A stretch of DNA of 64,000 nt from Gossypium raimondii (lineage: Eukaryota; Streptophyta; Magnoliopsida; Malvales; Malvaceae). The notes beneath the pieces are model-generated. The model worked only from the letters and a program-made list of their open reading frames with translations. It had not been told where the DNA came from and did not search any database. Location: contig NC_068567.1 in assembly GCF_025698545.1 (NCBI RefSeq), positions 57,789,371 through 57,853,370 on the forward strand, in the 5' to 3' direction. Within the stretch, counting starts at the first letter, position 1. The number at the start of each line of letters is the position of its first letter. Below, piece by piece: positions 35,776-47,448 of this stretch. The position numbers and the translations under genes are program-made.

Positions 35776-35958
35776 TTAAAGTAGCTTTCATAATGGTATG
35801 TAATAAGAGAGAGTTTAGTCATGGTACTACAATGTAATAACTCCATGACTAAATAAGTTGTAATTAATAGTCGAAGAGTCAGAACTTAATTACAAATTAT
35901 TTGAGCTCTAATTATATATGTACAATCATTCCTCTACAATGAATATTAATTAATTATA
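35776..35958 (+). repeat. Direct repeat of 29947-30120 on the other side of the Harbinger element
   Basis: TTAAAGTAG(C/T)TTTC(A/C)TAATGG ... ACTCCATGA(C/T)TAAATAAGTT ... AATGAATATTAATTAATTA occurs at both places with roughly 85% identity by eye. The Harbinger element therefore sits between two copies of the same LTR-derived segment. Confidence 0.85.
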
Positions 35959-36039
35959 TGAAATACTCATCAATAAACTTCACAAATAAAACTTCACCAT
36001 TTAACAAATAAAAATTAAGCAAGGATAAAAATATCCTAC

Positions 36040-36475
36040 ACATTAAACAATAAAAAATCCACAACATTATTTAAAAATCTACAATCATTTCATACTAAAT
36101 ATATAAAAGAAAATTTAATAAAACATACACAAAATTTGTGTTCATGAAGTATTTAGAAATTATCTTTTTCTTTACTTTGTTTGTTATATAAATTCTTTAT
36201 TTTTATCTTTATTAATTTTTACTTTAAATTAAATTTGTTCCTCTACTTTGTTTAAAGTTTAAAATTTAAAATTTAAAGTAGAAAATAATAAAATAAAAAT
36301 AAAAATTTTATATATCAAATAAACTAAAGAACAAAAAGATAAAATTTCTAAATGCTCCATGAACATAACTTTTATGTATATTTTTTATTAAATTTTCATT
36401 TATATATTTAGCATGAGATGATATTATGTAGATTTTTAAATAATGTTGTGGATAAATTTATTGTTTAACTAGGGT
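36040..36475. repeat. AT-rich hairpin MITE inside the copia-like LTR
   Basis: The left arm (AAACAATAAAAAATCCACAA, then CATTATTTAAAAATCTAC) matches the reverse complement of the right arm (AAACAATAAATTTATCCACA, then the same string) over about 190 bases with moderate divergence. There is almost no loop. Non-coding. Confidence 0.85.
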
Positions 36476-36960
36476 TAGTCACTCCTTTCTCCTAGTTAAA
36501 TTAGGAGACAAGTTTTTCTGTCGATAAATATTATTTGTATTTTACTAATTCAACCAAAACTCTCTTATCTCTCGCTATAAATAGATGGCATTGGTAGAAA
36601 TATTTACACATCAGCTTTAAATATTGTTATTCTACCCAAAAATAGCGAGAATTGATTTTTAAGTACAATTTTTCTTTTTGGGAATAATAATTTTACTGGT
36701 TTCTATTGAGAGAGAATTACTTTCCTACTGAAAGTAATAATTTGTTTTTGGTTCTGTGTTTGACTTGTGATTGTTTGAGCCTACACTTGAAGCGATTTGT
36801 AGTATGAGAATAGTGGAGAAGGTCATTCGGTTGAAAGTTGGGAACATCTGGGATCTATCTCGCACAAAGTACATGTACTTTTCGAGAAAAAAATTATTGT
36901 TATAAAAATAAAAAATCGACTTAGATTTAAAAAGTAATAATTTTCCACCATGACAAAACC
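36476..36960 (+). mobile_element. Probable copia-type LTR remnant (right part, with TATA box)
   Basis: Contains CTATAAATAGATGGCATTGG (TATA near 36574), then a leader-like stretch with GAGAGAATTACTTTCCTACT and repeats of AGTAATAATTT, as in the U3/R part of plant LTRs. No coding sequence and no visible primer-binding site. Probably belongs with 29052-30124. Confidence 0.4.
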
Positions 36961-37324
36961 ATTCTTAAACTGATCTTTTTCCAACAATAGCCCCACTGAT
37001 AACTAAACAGGCTCATATAGATTTTTTACACTTCTAGCATTTCCAATGAGGTCTCTTTAGCACTCCAGTTTAGTAAGTCAACATTCCAACTGTAACACCC
37101 CCAACCTGTATCCGTCACCGGAACAGAGTTACAAAGCATTACCGAAGTTTACAAATTTAAAAATAGTTTATACATATCGTTTACTATTCATAGCCAAAAT
37201 CAAACATATTCAATCATAATGTCCCTTGAATAGGCCCTCGAGACCCAATTTATACTTTAGAAACAAGTCGGGACTAAATCGGGAACCCAGAGAATTTTTC
37301 GCAAAATCTCAAAATTTTTCTTAA

Positions 37325-37755
37325 GTGCAGGGGACACACGCCCGTGCGGTCAGTACACGGCCAAGTGACACACCCGTGTCTTAGGCTGTGTGGTATTTGA
37401 AGTAGGGTACACGGTCGTGTCCTCAGCCCGTGTAACTCTCTAACTTACAATACATTTACATACAAGGGTCACACAGCCAGCCACATGCTCGTGTGCTAGG
37501 CCGTGTGGACAATTTAATTTTTGAAAATTAGGTGCAAGATTCACACAGCCAAGACACACGCCTGTGTGCGCTAGGCCGTGTGTCACACACGGCTAAAACA
37601 CACGCCCATGTCTTTGCTCGTGTGAGCAATTTGAAGCATTCTGCTTCTCAATTTTAAGATGCAGGGGACACATGACCAAACCACAGGCCCAGGCATATGG
37701 TCATGTGTCACACATGGCTAAGACACACGTTCGTGTCTCTGCCTGTGTGAACAAA
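37325..37755. repeat. CACGG/CCGTG palindrome array in the LTR at 37091
   Basis: Repeated motifs such as CACACGCCCGTG, GGCCGTGTG and CACACGGC with 20-40 base spacing, in the equivalent position (near the 3' end of the LTR in its own orientation) to the array at 27445-27800. Confidence 0.85.
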
Positions 37756-38584
37756 ATAAGGTCATTTTCAAGACTTATTTCTTACCCAACCTGACATCAA
37801 CCTATCCAACCAATTTTTTTGTACCATTACAAGTCACATTAGAACATTCAATTCAAGCCAATTTCAAGTTCAATACATGTCATAACATTCCATTTATCCA
37901 AGTATTTGATCTTACCTAATTAGCCATATAAATATATGCGTAATTTTACCCATTCATGCAACCATTTCGATACACACATCAAGCGTGATCAAACCTTATA
38001 TAACTACATCAAAACATGCTTAACACTAGCCATTCCAATGGCTAGTTACAACCAAAATATTTCATCATTATGCCTATCTTAGCTTATACATGTCATTATA
38101 CCAAAAATTAGCTTGCTTTATATACCGAGGAGTCCAAGGGATAGTGTGACGTGTCTCCAACCAAGTTCCAACCTTCATGAGCTTCCGAGCACTATAAAAT
38201 AGAGGAAGTATAACAGAGTAATCATGTTATGCTTAGTAAGTTCGTCTAACAGAAAATTTACTTACCAATCATTTACATTTAAATTAAGTATACAAAATTC
38301 ATCCAAAGAAATTCGACAATTTGCCTAAACACATACAATCTCAAGAAACTTGTTAGTCATGTATTACATGTAAACATCAAGAATCAAGGATGAGCTCATC
38401 ATGTAATAACTTTGATATACATATGCTTTTCATATCATATTTTCATTTAACATGTGCATTTCCATGAGAAATTATCTTAACCTTAGTTTAACCATGTTAG
38501 AACTTTGCCTGTTGAATTTATTTGAAATATCAATAGATACACATGTAGTACACTCAAAGTGTACAAAACTGTAATCTGTTAACT

Positions 38585-39060
38585 CATATTCAGGGGTACC
38601 CATTAGGGCACATAATCAGGAAGCACTCTCTCGAGTCATTTAATTGGATGCTCATGTGAGCCATGTAACAAGGAATTTATTCGGGCTATAACAGGAAACT
38701 CATAAGAGTTTAAAATAAGAAGCTCATTGAGCTTAATAGGTAACTCCGAAGAGTTATTATCAGGGAGTTCCGAATAGCTATATAATAAGAAGTTCAAGCG
38801 AGCCATACCAGGAAGCTCAAAAAGAGCTTATATCAGGACGCTTATAAAGAACTGCATTTGTGTTTGCAATATATGCAGGATCACAACCGATCATATAACA
38901 GGACGCTCACAAAGAGCTACGGTAGTCCGCAACACATGTAGGATCACTACCGATCAAGATGCTCGCAGGAACCATGTAACAGGAAGCTCGAGAGGGCTTG
39001 AAATAGGATGCTCGTAAGAGTTATGGTGTGTCTGCAATATATGCAAGACCACAACCAATA
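38585..39060. repeat. GCTC/GAGC short-palindrome array in the LTR at 37091
   Basis: Irregular units of about 25-60 bases: ACTCATAAGAGTT, AGCTCATTGAGCTT, ACTCCGAAGAGTT, AGCTCAAAAAGAGCTT, GCTCACAAAGAGC. Each is a small hairpin, joined by 'ATAACAGGA'-type spacers. Equivalent in position to the array at 26640-26810. Confidence 0.85.
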
Positions 39061-40358
39061 CGGGAAATCCTGTATCCATCAAATTTCATTTATTCAAACG
39101 TGATTTAACGTTTATCGGGCATTATCGGATATGTGACTGATTTTCATACATAAAACATTTATACAATTCACATATATACAACATTCAATTCAAACATATT
39201 AATATACCTAATTTAGTTACACGAACTTACCTCGATAATCGTTTGTATACGAGGATCTACTAATCTGACACATTTTCTTTTCCTTGATCTAACTCCTTAT
39301 TTGATCTTTCCGAATCTATATGGGTAAATTTAACTCAATTTAATGAAATTTATATTCAATTCAATCAAATTCACATTTTAGGCAAAAGTACTATTTTGCC
39401 CCTATACTTTTGATTAATTCCAATCTCATCCCTAGGCTCGGAAAATGAAATTCATGCAATTCAATCCTTAATCCAAGCCTAGCTGAATTTTTCATATAAC
39501 ATTTACAGCTCATGTATTTCACAAAAATAAAAAATTTTCCATGAATTTTACATCTTTTCAATTTAGTCCTAAAATCACAATTTTATGAAAATTTCCTTTA
39601 CAAAAATAGTTTATCTATCAATAAACTTTCATTTTCTACCATGAATTTCAAAGTTTCAGCATACTCATCCATGAAAATTTTTTTATACTTTGATAAATTT
39701 GCAAATTGATCCCCCAAAATAGATAAATTAGGTTATTATGATCTCGAAAATATAAAAATTACTAAAAACGGGACAAGAATTCATACCTAATTGAGCCAAA
39801 ACAACTTGCTTGAACTCACTTTCTCTTAGCTAGGGTTTCCATGGAAAATATTTGGGGAAGATGATGAAATAAGATGATAATAGATAATTATCAACTTATT
39901 TAATTCAATTCCAATTTAGTCATTTTCTTTTTCTAATTTTCCATGGATGAATCATCATAAATATCTACTAACTCCATTTAATGGTCTAATAGCCATTAAG
40001 GACCTCAAATTTTGAATTCTATAGCTATTTAATCCTTTTAGCTACTAGAACTCAACTTTTGCATTTTATGCAATTTGGTCCTTTCTATAATTAAACATGT
40101 AATCGGTAAAATTTTCGCAACAAAATTTTCATATATTATTTCTATCATAATGCAGACCATGCAATAATATTAAAATAATTTTTCTTTCTAACTCGAATTT
40201 GTGGTCCCGAAACCACTGTTCTAATTTCACTGAAAACGGGTTGTTACACCAACCATAAGGAATACCCTTGGCTAGTTGGATTGCCGATAATATCTTAGTT
40301 TCACCTTTCATGTCTTGACTTGCTGGCACAACCCACTATTGCTAACGAGTATCCAATA

Positions 40359-43124
40359 TGTAAGGGCCCAAATTTAAGGTTATCGGAACAGTGGTTTCGG
40401 GAATACAAATCCGATGAGAAAAATTTTATTTTTCTTATATTTTTATGGTCTATGATTTCACAAAATGATTTCATGAAAATTTCGTTCGAAAATTTTGACG
40501 TTTGGGCACTCAATTTAGTCAAAAGGACTAAATTGTAAAAAGTGCAAAAGTTGAGTTCTACATGTTAGAGGTGTCCAATTGTTATGAAACTTTAAATTGG
40601 AGGTCCTTATATGGTAAATAGACCATTGTAACTTGGTAGACAAAAATGGACATGAGATAAGTGAAATAGAAAATTTTTAAGTTAGGGGCAATTTGGTAAT
40701 CTAGTAATAAAAATAATTAAAAGGGAAAAAGATGGCAAAAAAATCATCATCTTCTTCATTAGGACAAAATCAGCAAGGGGGGAAGCCATAGTTAGGGTTT
40801 TCAAGCTTCCAAGCTCCATAGTAAGTGATCCCAAGTCCCGTTTTTAATGTTCTTTACGTTTTTGAGATCCCGATAGCTTAATTTAGCTTATTCTAGCAAT
40901 AATTTAACCTAGGGTTTATATTTGGAAAAATACCCATAGGTGAAAAGTGTTTATTTTGATGTTTTATGATAGAATATGAAGCTAGAAATTATGTTAAACA
41001 ACTTTTGCTAAGCGATTTTAAGTGAAAACGAGTAAAACGACATAATCGGTAAAAATACCTAATGTTCATAAGTACATGTTAGAGTGGGAATTTGATGTTT
41101 CCATAGAAGGGAAAAATGTTCAGAATGTTATAAAACATAAGAATAAGAGATGAAGTTTAATTTTCGAGCCTTGGGGCAAAAATGTAATTATGTAAAAGTT
41201 TAGGGGCAAAATTGTAATTTTGAAAAAGTTAGAGTCGAGGGCTGTTTTGATGAATGTGATTATTAAATAAGTTAAATTTACTATTTTAGATCAAGAGGTA
41301 CGAAACTCGAGGTTAGACAAAGGGAAGAATAAAGTTGAAGACTAAGTTGGTGAATTTGGCTATAATTGGTACCGAGGTAAGTTTACGGTAAATAAATGCA
41401 ATATTTCAATATTTATTATTAATTCTGTTAATTTCCAGCAATTATGAATTTATTTTATGAATTTATTTGATGATGATCCAAGCATGAAATGATAGAGAAT
41501 TAAAATTTAAAAGTCCCGTTGATACATAAGGATGGTACTGGATACGAATGTCATGACATTTGGGTAAAGAGATCCCATGTAAGACCATGTCTGGGACATG
41601 GCATTGGCATCTTTAAGATCATGAGAGGTCCTCAGAAGACCATGTGCAGGACATGGCATGGGCACCGAGACGAGAGGTCCCATGTAAGACCATGTCGAGA
41701 CATGGCGTTGGCATAGAGATGAGAGGTCCCTATAAGACCATGTCCAGGACATGGCATGGGCACCAACATGAGAACATCCCATGTAAGACCATGTCTGGGA
41801 CATGGCTTTGGCATGTTATTATCAGAAGAGACCCGAGTATCCTTATTATTCCAATGTAGCTCAACGGGCTTGTAAACGAATCATGTTCATGAAAGTTCAG
41901 TTTAAAGGATAAATGGCAAGCTCAGGTAAGTTGTAAGACTTAAGAACTTATTATACTATCAATTGATGTTCAACGATGCAGCAAGAGTTGAGTAAGTTAC
42001 GCACACAAGTATTCTAAGTAAACAAGTAAGAGAACTAGTATGAGATTAACCAAAGAGTAAACTAGAGATATTGACATTGAGTTTAATTATTTAAGTTAAA
42101 TATTGTTATTTATTTGCTAGTAAACTTACTAAGCTTTATGCTTACGTCTTTTATTTCTCTTTCTCTTATAGTATTACAAGGCTACTTCAAGGATCCTAAA
42201 GAAGTCGGAGATCGTCCACACTATCAACCACAACTGCTCGGTATTTTATGTCGAAACACGTTTGAGTTATGGCATGTATAGGGATTTAGTTATTCTAAAT
42301 GTTTGTATTTATGATCTTGCTAAAGAATGATGTGTAAGTATTTGATGATGAATGGTTGCTAAAATGGTTAAGTATGGAAGTATTTGTTGTTATAAAAGTT
42401 TAGGTGATAAACTATGCATGGAAATCATAAAAGGGTAAAATTTTGCAAAGAAACAGAATTCAGACAGCACTGTGACGTGACTTTGAAAAATCACCTAGGA
42501 TGGTATAAAATGAATTAGAGGATGAATGATATATGGAATTAAATCTTGTTGAGTCTATTTTCATGGAAAAATAACAGTGTAGCAAAAGGAAATTTATATT
42601 TTAAGATATGTGAATTTTAGTAAGTTGGGGTCAGAACTGTTTTTGGAGTCCCCTGTTCTGAGTTTAGAAAATAATTAAAAATTGTAAAAAAATGTTTATG
42701 AGTTGAAATTTACATGCTTAGATTCCTTAATGAGTCTATTTTCTGTAGGAACAAGTGGTAATAGCATATGAAAATCCTATAATGAGAAAAGTTATTTTGA
42801 GTAACAAGAGGTCAGAATAGTCGAATGGTGAAACAGGGGAGACTTTAACTAATAAACTGTACTAATTGGCTGAACCAAAAATTCTAAAAATTTTATGGTA
42901 GGAATATATATGAGTCTAGTTTCAAGGAAAATTTACGGAGTTAAATTTTGAGTTCCGTAGCTCAAGTTATAATTAATTTAGTGACTGCTGCGCAATTGGA
43001 CAGCTTGCTGTAAATAGTGAAAATAATTTGCAAAAAGTAAATTTTTATGCTCCAAATTAGTAAGATAAGTTAAGTAATGCCTCGTGCTTGACTCCGGAAA
43101 CGGTCTCGGGTAAGGGGTGTTACA
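40359..43124 (+). mobile_element. Solo LTR-like element with 5-bp target duplication
   Basis: Starts TGTAAGGGCCC and ends GGGTGTTACA. CAATA lies exactly on both sides (40354-40358, 43125-43129). 2766 bp without coding frames. Related to the elements at 25174 and 37091 by termini and shared strings, but it has no CACGG-type array and carries instead the GACATGG array at 41582-41815. Confidence 0.88.
41582..41815. repeat. Five-unit hairpin minisatellite in the LTR at 40359
   Basis: Units start AGACCATGTC at 41582, 41637, 41687, 41735 and 41786 (48-55 bp periods). Each begins with a palindrome of the form CCATGTCtgggACATGG, followed by GGCATGGGCACC-like and GAGAGGTCCC-like strings. Open frames on both strands here are a consequence of the repeat. 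Confidence 0.93.
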
Positions 43125-43129
43125 CAATA

Positions 43130-43470
43130 TACATATGCAATCGACAAAAATAACCAAAAGAGCATTAATCTTGTAAAGGAAATTCAAGTCAAAAATAAAG
43201 TCGTAATCATCTAAGTGAATTACCTCGAAGTCTTCCTTTCCTTTCCACTGACCAAGATGTAACTAAACTCTTTGTGCTACTCTCACTATTAAGACCTCTT
43301 TAGAATTAACAGTTTCGATCTTCTTATTCGATTTGCTAACTAAGAGACCAAGTTTACTTGTAACTTTTTGTGGCATGAACAAATCAATGCCCTTGTATCA
43401 ACAAGAGCACTCCTCATTTGTCCTGCAATGTTGATGTCTACAAACATCAACCCTTTTTGCTCAGATCACT
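43130..43470 (-). pseudogene. gypsy aspartic protease remnant
   Basis: Minus-strand reading: INIAGQMRSALVDTRAL, DLFMPQKVTSKLGLLVSK, ETVNSKEVL, LHLGQWKGKEDFEVIHLDDY, DFIFDLNFLYKINA. This is the retropepsin-like domain of plant Ty3/gypsy polyproteins. The active-site triad normally written DTG reads DTR, and a stop follows the 'VAQRV' segment, so it is not functional. Confidence 0.75.
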
Positions 43471-43589
43471 CTTCGCTTTTGTAGAATTGAGTATCATTGA
43501 TCCAAGACTCAATACACTTTCCTCATTGGGTTTCGTTTTCTCTTCTTTACTAATCACGAATTTTTTAGATCCCTTTAGAAAATTCTATA

Positions 43590-44701
43590 TCATATATGGT
43601 CCATAACATAAGAAGCACTATATAGGTTTCTTTTCATTCTCTTTTCCTTTTGGATGGTTGTTGGGTTTCGTTCTTCCAAGTTTGAGTTTTCATTACCACT
43701 ATTTTTATCATTTCCATTTCTATCCCGCCCTTCCTTATGGTCTCCCCTACCATTGCTCATCTCTTTGGGCTTAGAATACTCAAACTTGTCTTTTCTTGAA
43801 CCAAGCTCAACAAAGGATTCTGCCTTGACCATGACTTTGGTAAGCTCTTTAACCATTAGTCGACATAACTCTTGCTTCACTCAGGGCTTCAACCCATCCT
43901 TAAACCAATAGAATGTCTCTTTCTCACTTAAATAAGGGGTTTGGGGTAACAACTTAGTGAACTATCAGACATACTCTTGAATTATGCCTTGTTGCATAGG
44001 TTGACACAACTTAGCTCGAGCTTCTTCCTCCATATACTCGTGGGTAAAATTACTTTCTAAATTCATTCTAGAACTCTACCCAAGTCCTAATAATGGTACG
44101 AACTCGTCTTTCATCCGAGAACCTATGATGCCACCATAAAATAACGATATTAGTAAAATAGATTGAAAAAATATTTACCTTAGTGGCATCATCCTCAATG
44201 CCCATTGCACGAAAGTACTGTTCCACCCCAAAGAAGATTGTCCACATCTCTTGTGGACCTTGTCCTCTTAAAATTTTTCAGTTTGGGAACATCTATCTTA
44301 TGCAACTTAGGAACTAAAACCAACATCCATTTTTCTACAGGAACTCAGCACACAACGAGCTCTCCCTTGAGCTATTCAATTCTTGACACCATGGCTTTAA
44401 TTTTCTCATTCAAAGCCACGATCATAGCTTCGAGAGTATCACTCCTCTCGGTTAACTTCTCATCAATGGATTTGATAGCCCTTTGCACCTCTTCCACATT
44501 AGCATCAATGGAACCCAACACTTGTTCCTTGAATTGATCTTTCCCCAATTCCAGTTCTGCTGTGTGTCCTTCGATTACCTCAAGGGTCTCCCTCACATCA
44601 TCCATGGAGCCCTTAAATTTAACAACCATACCTTCCAAAACTGACATCATATCCTTCGATCTATTAGCTTTCTTGCCCCCCATGGGTCTCCCTAGGCTCA
44701 A
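43590..44701 (-). pseudogene. gypsy gag remnant
   Basis: The N-terminal frame (44701-44372) reads MSLGRPMGGKKANRSKDMMS, then VLEGMVVKFKGSMDDVRETL and KLTERSDTLEAMIVALNEKI, a coiled-coil-rich gag start as in cotton gypsy elements. Downstream (43880-43590) come MKQELCRLMVKELTKVMVKA, ESFVELGSRKDKFEYSKPKE and a decayed zinc-knuckle region. The capsid segment between them is frameshifted. Confidence 0.75.
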
Positions 44702-44752
44702 TCTACTTGTCTACTTCTTTCATTATCTTAATCAGTGCCTTACCGAACATTA

Positions 44753-44764
44753 GCTTTGATACCA
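44753..44764 (-). other. Retrotransposon primer-binding site (initiator Met tRNA type)
   Basis: On the minus strand TGGTATCAAAGC, one base different from the canonical TGGTATCAGAGC that pairs with the 3' end of plant initiator Met tRNA. It lies just upstream of the gag start, as expected, and fixes the orientation of the gypsy remnant. The adjoining 5' LTR end (minus strand CCTTGATAGT) lacks the usual CA terminus. Confidence 0.6.
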
Positions 44765-44766
44765 AC

Positions 44767-47364
44767 TATCAAGGGGTTAGAACTTTAGTCTGACAAACCG
44801 TGTGGCCTTAGGTGATTCATTTGCTTCAAATCCGCCTAAGTCAACCTATCTCTTAAAAAGGCAAAAATTCTTAAGAAAAATTCTCTAAGGCACCGAAATA
44901 AAGCAGAAGGAAACTCTCGAGCGAAGAAGCAAAAAGTGAATAGAAAAGCTACAAGATAACTAAACACAAATAGGCGTTTAAATATAACATACAATAAATA
45001 ATTAAAACGTAATGTTTGAAATTAATTATTAACAAGTGTGCCTTGGTCATAAGCTCATTTGCGCAACTCATGACATATGTGTGTGGACACGATGTATTTA
45101 GAACACAAATAGGTGTTTAAATATAACATACAAGAAATAATTAAAACGTAATGTTTGAAATTAATTATTAACAAGTGCAATATGTACAATATTAAATAGA
45201 AAAAATAAAACGTACAGTGTTGTCATCAATCTTGAGTTAGTGTTGAGCTGACTTGTGACACCAACTCAATCAACAACATTATCAATATATACAATTGATG
45301 GAGGTAATAAAGTGTACATAATAAAATTAAAATATACAAATAAATTAAAATAAAACTTTAATTGAGTGATAAATTAAAGTTTTAAATGCAATTGGTTCGA
45401 TTCAAATCCCACTATTTGCATGTATATATTTATTATTTTAAAATTAAAAACTAAAATACCTTCAATAATATAATTTATTTTAATTATGAAAGTGTATGTC
45501 CGAAATTTCCCTAACTGAGTTGGTCACTTAATTGAGAGTAATATAGAAAATTATCTCTGACAAAAAAATTATTTAAAACTTATTTGAAGACTTGAATTTT
45601 CAAATACCAAAAATTTAATTCTGGGCTAATTTTCTTTTAGAAAACTTGAAAAGTTGAAAAACATATATAGCTTTTGCGGTAAGAAAAGCTCTTCCATTGG
45701 GCAAAGCCCAGTAAGCATAGAACATCCCTACAGACTGTTGATGCACCAGCAGACTATGGCGGCTGGGCTTTCCACATGGTAGCTCATACAAGTCGATTAA
45801 AAAAATGAATGAAAATCCAATAAATTGCGCCACTTTTAGCATTAAAGTAAGCCCAACAATCATAGCCTTGTTATTCGAGAGTCCCTTTCCTCTCCCAAAA
45901 CTCTCCATCTTTCATCTTTATCCCCCTTCTCTGCATCATATCCCAGCTCCCCAAAAAATATAACCCCCTTTTTAATCTACGCACTTTCAGAATCTCACTT
46001 GCCGACGCCGGCGCCGACAACTTTCCTCTCCATCGTCCGTCTTCGCACAACAAGAAAGAAAATATTTGATTCGGGATTTTTTTGATTAAATTTATGAATT
46101 AATGACCCTATGTTGTATTGTTTCATTTTTTTGGGTTTGATCTTCTCTTATATAGCAAATAAATCTTAGTTATTATAATTATTGTTTGTATGTTTTTTTT
46201 TTTGTGTAGACATAAAAAATTAAAATTAAAATATAGGTATAATTTTATATATTAAATTTAATATCATATTTATTTTATTTCATCATTTTTCATATTTAGT
46301 AAATGTCTCCTGTTTAATACAAAATCTATATTTAAAATTCCTTGGCACATTATTTAATTTGCTCCAACTTGCTATATTATGGATTGAAATTAAAGGTCTT
46401 ACTTTACATATTAAAAAAAATCAATATTTTAGAAATTGATAACAAAATTAAGATCTTACTATTTTTTAGGGTTGATTTTATTGGAACATTTCATAATTAT
46501 TCAGTATTGTGAATTTAAAAGGTCCATTAATATTAAAAAAAAAATACAATCCGAGTCAATTGGTTTGAAGGCGTAGGAGGGATACTGAAGAGCTGAAGGG
46601 TCAAAAACTCCGAAAATGTCCTCACTAGTATTATACGATTCAACATCAGTTCTCATTTGTAATTACGTATAAATAAGAGGGGTATTATTGTACTTTAAAA
46701 GAATTCACCTCTTAAATCCGTAAATTTCACAATCAAAGGTTAAAGATGGTTTAAAGGGGGAAAAAATACAAAGAAATTTACATCACGAAGGTTTCCTCTT
46801 TCAGACCAATAACACGAAGGCGAGAGAATACATTACAACACCGAGGAGGAAAAAAATAAAAAGATAAATAAATAATAGGAGAGCCAAATAAAAAGAGGGA
46901 TTTGATAGAATTTTCGTTTTCATTTTTATTTTATAATTTCTATTATTATTTCTGTTTGTTTGGCGCAAAGATTTCTATTCACGCAGCAGCTCTCAAGTTG
47001 GTCGTCGTTTTCTCTCGATCTGTTCTTCACGTTCGTCGATTTATAGCTTTCTCTCACGATTTCCTCGCCCTCGATTATTGTTTTCTCTCGGTAGATTCTT
47101 TTGTCTTTTTAATCTCTTCTTTAATTCAAAACATTGTTTCTTTTTTCTTTTTAATTCCGCGGTGTTCAAACCCTAGAAACCGTGTGGATTTCGAATGCTT
47201 TTGTTTTCTCTTCTTGATTCTTTGGTTTCTTCTTTTCACTGAACCCTACATTGATTTGGTTGATGTGGGTTTTTTTTTTGGTGAAATTTTTGTTGTGAAT
47301 TAGGTTAAATTTGGAGGGGGGAAGATTTCGGGAGTTCGAAAAAGGGGAGGAGTTTTTGTGAAGT
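44767..47364. other. Intergenic region between the gypsy remnant and SDG2
   Basis: A 76-bp sequence starting AACACAAATAGG(C/T)GTTTAAA occurs twice (44963-45038 and 45102-45177, offset 139), probably inside the old LTR or leader. Bases 45360-45450 contain a B-box-like GGTTCGATTCAAATCCC (possible SINE). Bases 45890-46070 are a GC-richer, CT-rich patch whose minus-strand frames (45615-45908, 45871-46053) resemble no protein I know. From about 46900 on, CT-rich sequence is probably the SDG2 promoter and leader. Confidence 0.45.
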
Positions 47365-47409
47365 ATGAGCATCGATAGACCCGGGAAAGGGGAGAGAGCT
47401 AGGGTTTGA
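47365..47409 (+). CDS. Short upstream ORF in the SDG2 leader
   Basis: ATG at 47365 followed by 14 codons (MSIDRPGKGERARV) and TGA at 47407-47409, 39 bases before the main ATG and in another frame. If the leader is transcribed through here, scanning ribosomes would meet this ATG first. Whether it is translated or conserved cannot be seen from one sequence. Confidence 0.4.
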   Translation: MSIDRPGKGERARV

Positions 47410-47448
47410 GAGAAGTTGGAGAATTCGGGGGAACTTGTGGAGATTTCC

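Larger units (their letters stand above)
37091..40248 (-). mobile_element. Solo LTR-like element, reverse orientation, with 5-bp target duplication
   Basis: Plus-strand start TGTAACACCCCCAACC, end GTTACA; CCAAC lies exactly on both sides (37086-37090, 40249-40253). Read on the minus strand it starts TGTAACAACCCGTTTTCAGTG, and it shares AACAGTGGTTTCGGGA and AAAAGTTGAGTTCTA with the element at 40359. 3158 bp with no coding frame. It carries a CACGG-type array (37325-37755) and a GAGCTC-type array (38585-39060). Confidence 0.88.
36961..44766 (-). mobile_element. Ty3/gypsy remnant (5' part: PBS, gag, protease), interrupted by two solo LTR-like elements
   Basis: On the minus strand the order is primer-binding site (44764-44753), gag (44701-43590), protease (about 43460-43130), then element 40359-43124, 110 bases of host, element 37091-40248, and a short host tail. 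Removing the two insertions rejoins host sequence directly: the 110-base island reads GETKILSAIQLAKGIPYG in gypsy style after the protease. RT, integrase and a 3' LTR are not seen. Frameshifts and a changed protease site show it is dead. Confidence 0.75.

Noticed and set aside
41507..41859. Four overlapping frames with MSQTWSYMG/MPCPGHG repeats
   Set aside because: Translations of the 48-55 bp hairpin minisatellite in both directions; no gene context inside an LTR.
44205..44753. Plus-strand frames of 110 and 63 codons
   Set aside because: Antisense shadows of the gypsy gag remnant.
45615..46053. Two minus-strand frames (97 and 60 codons) in a GC-richer patch
   Set aside because: I looked for a small membrane protein (IGFSFIFLIDLY) but found no splice-supported model and no family resemblance; could be a gene relic but not supportable.
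46902..47303. 133-codon plus-strand frame in the SDG2 leader
   Set aside because: Phe/Leu-rich translation of CT-rich leader sequence; typical of untranslated leader, not of a protein.
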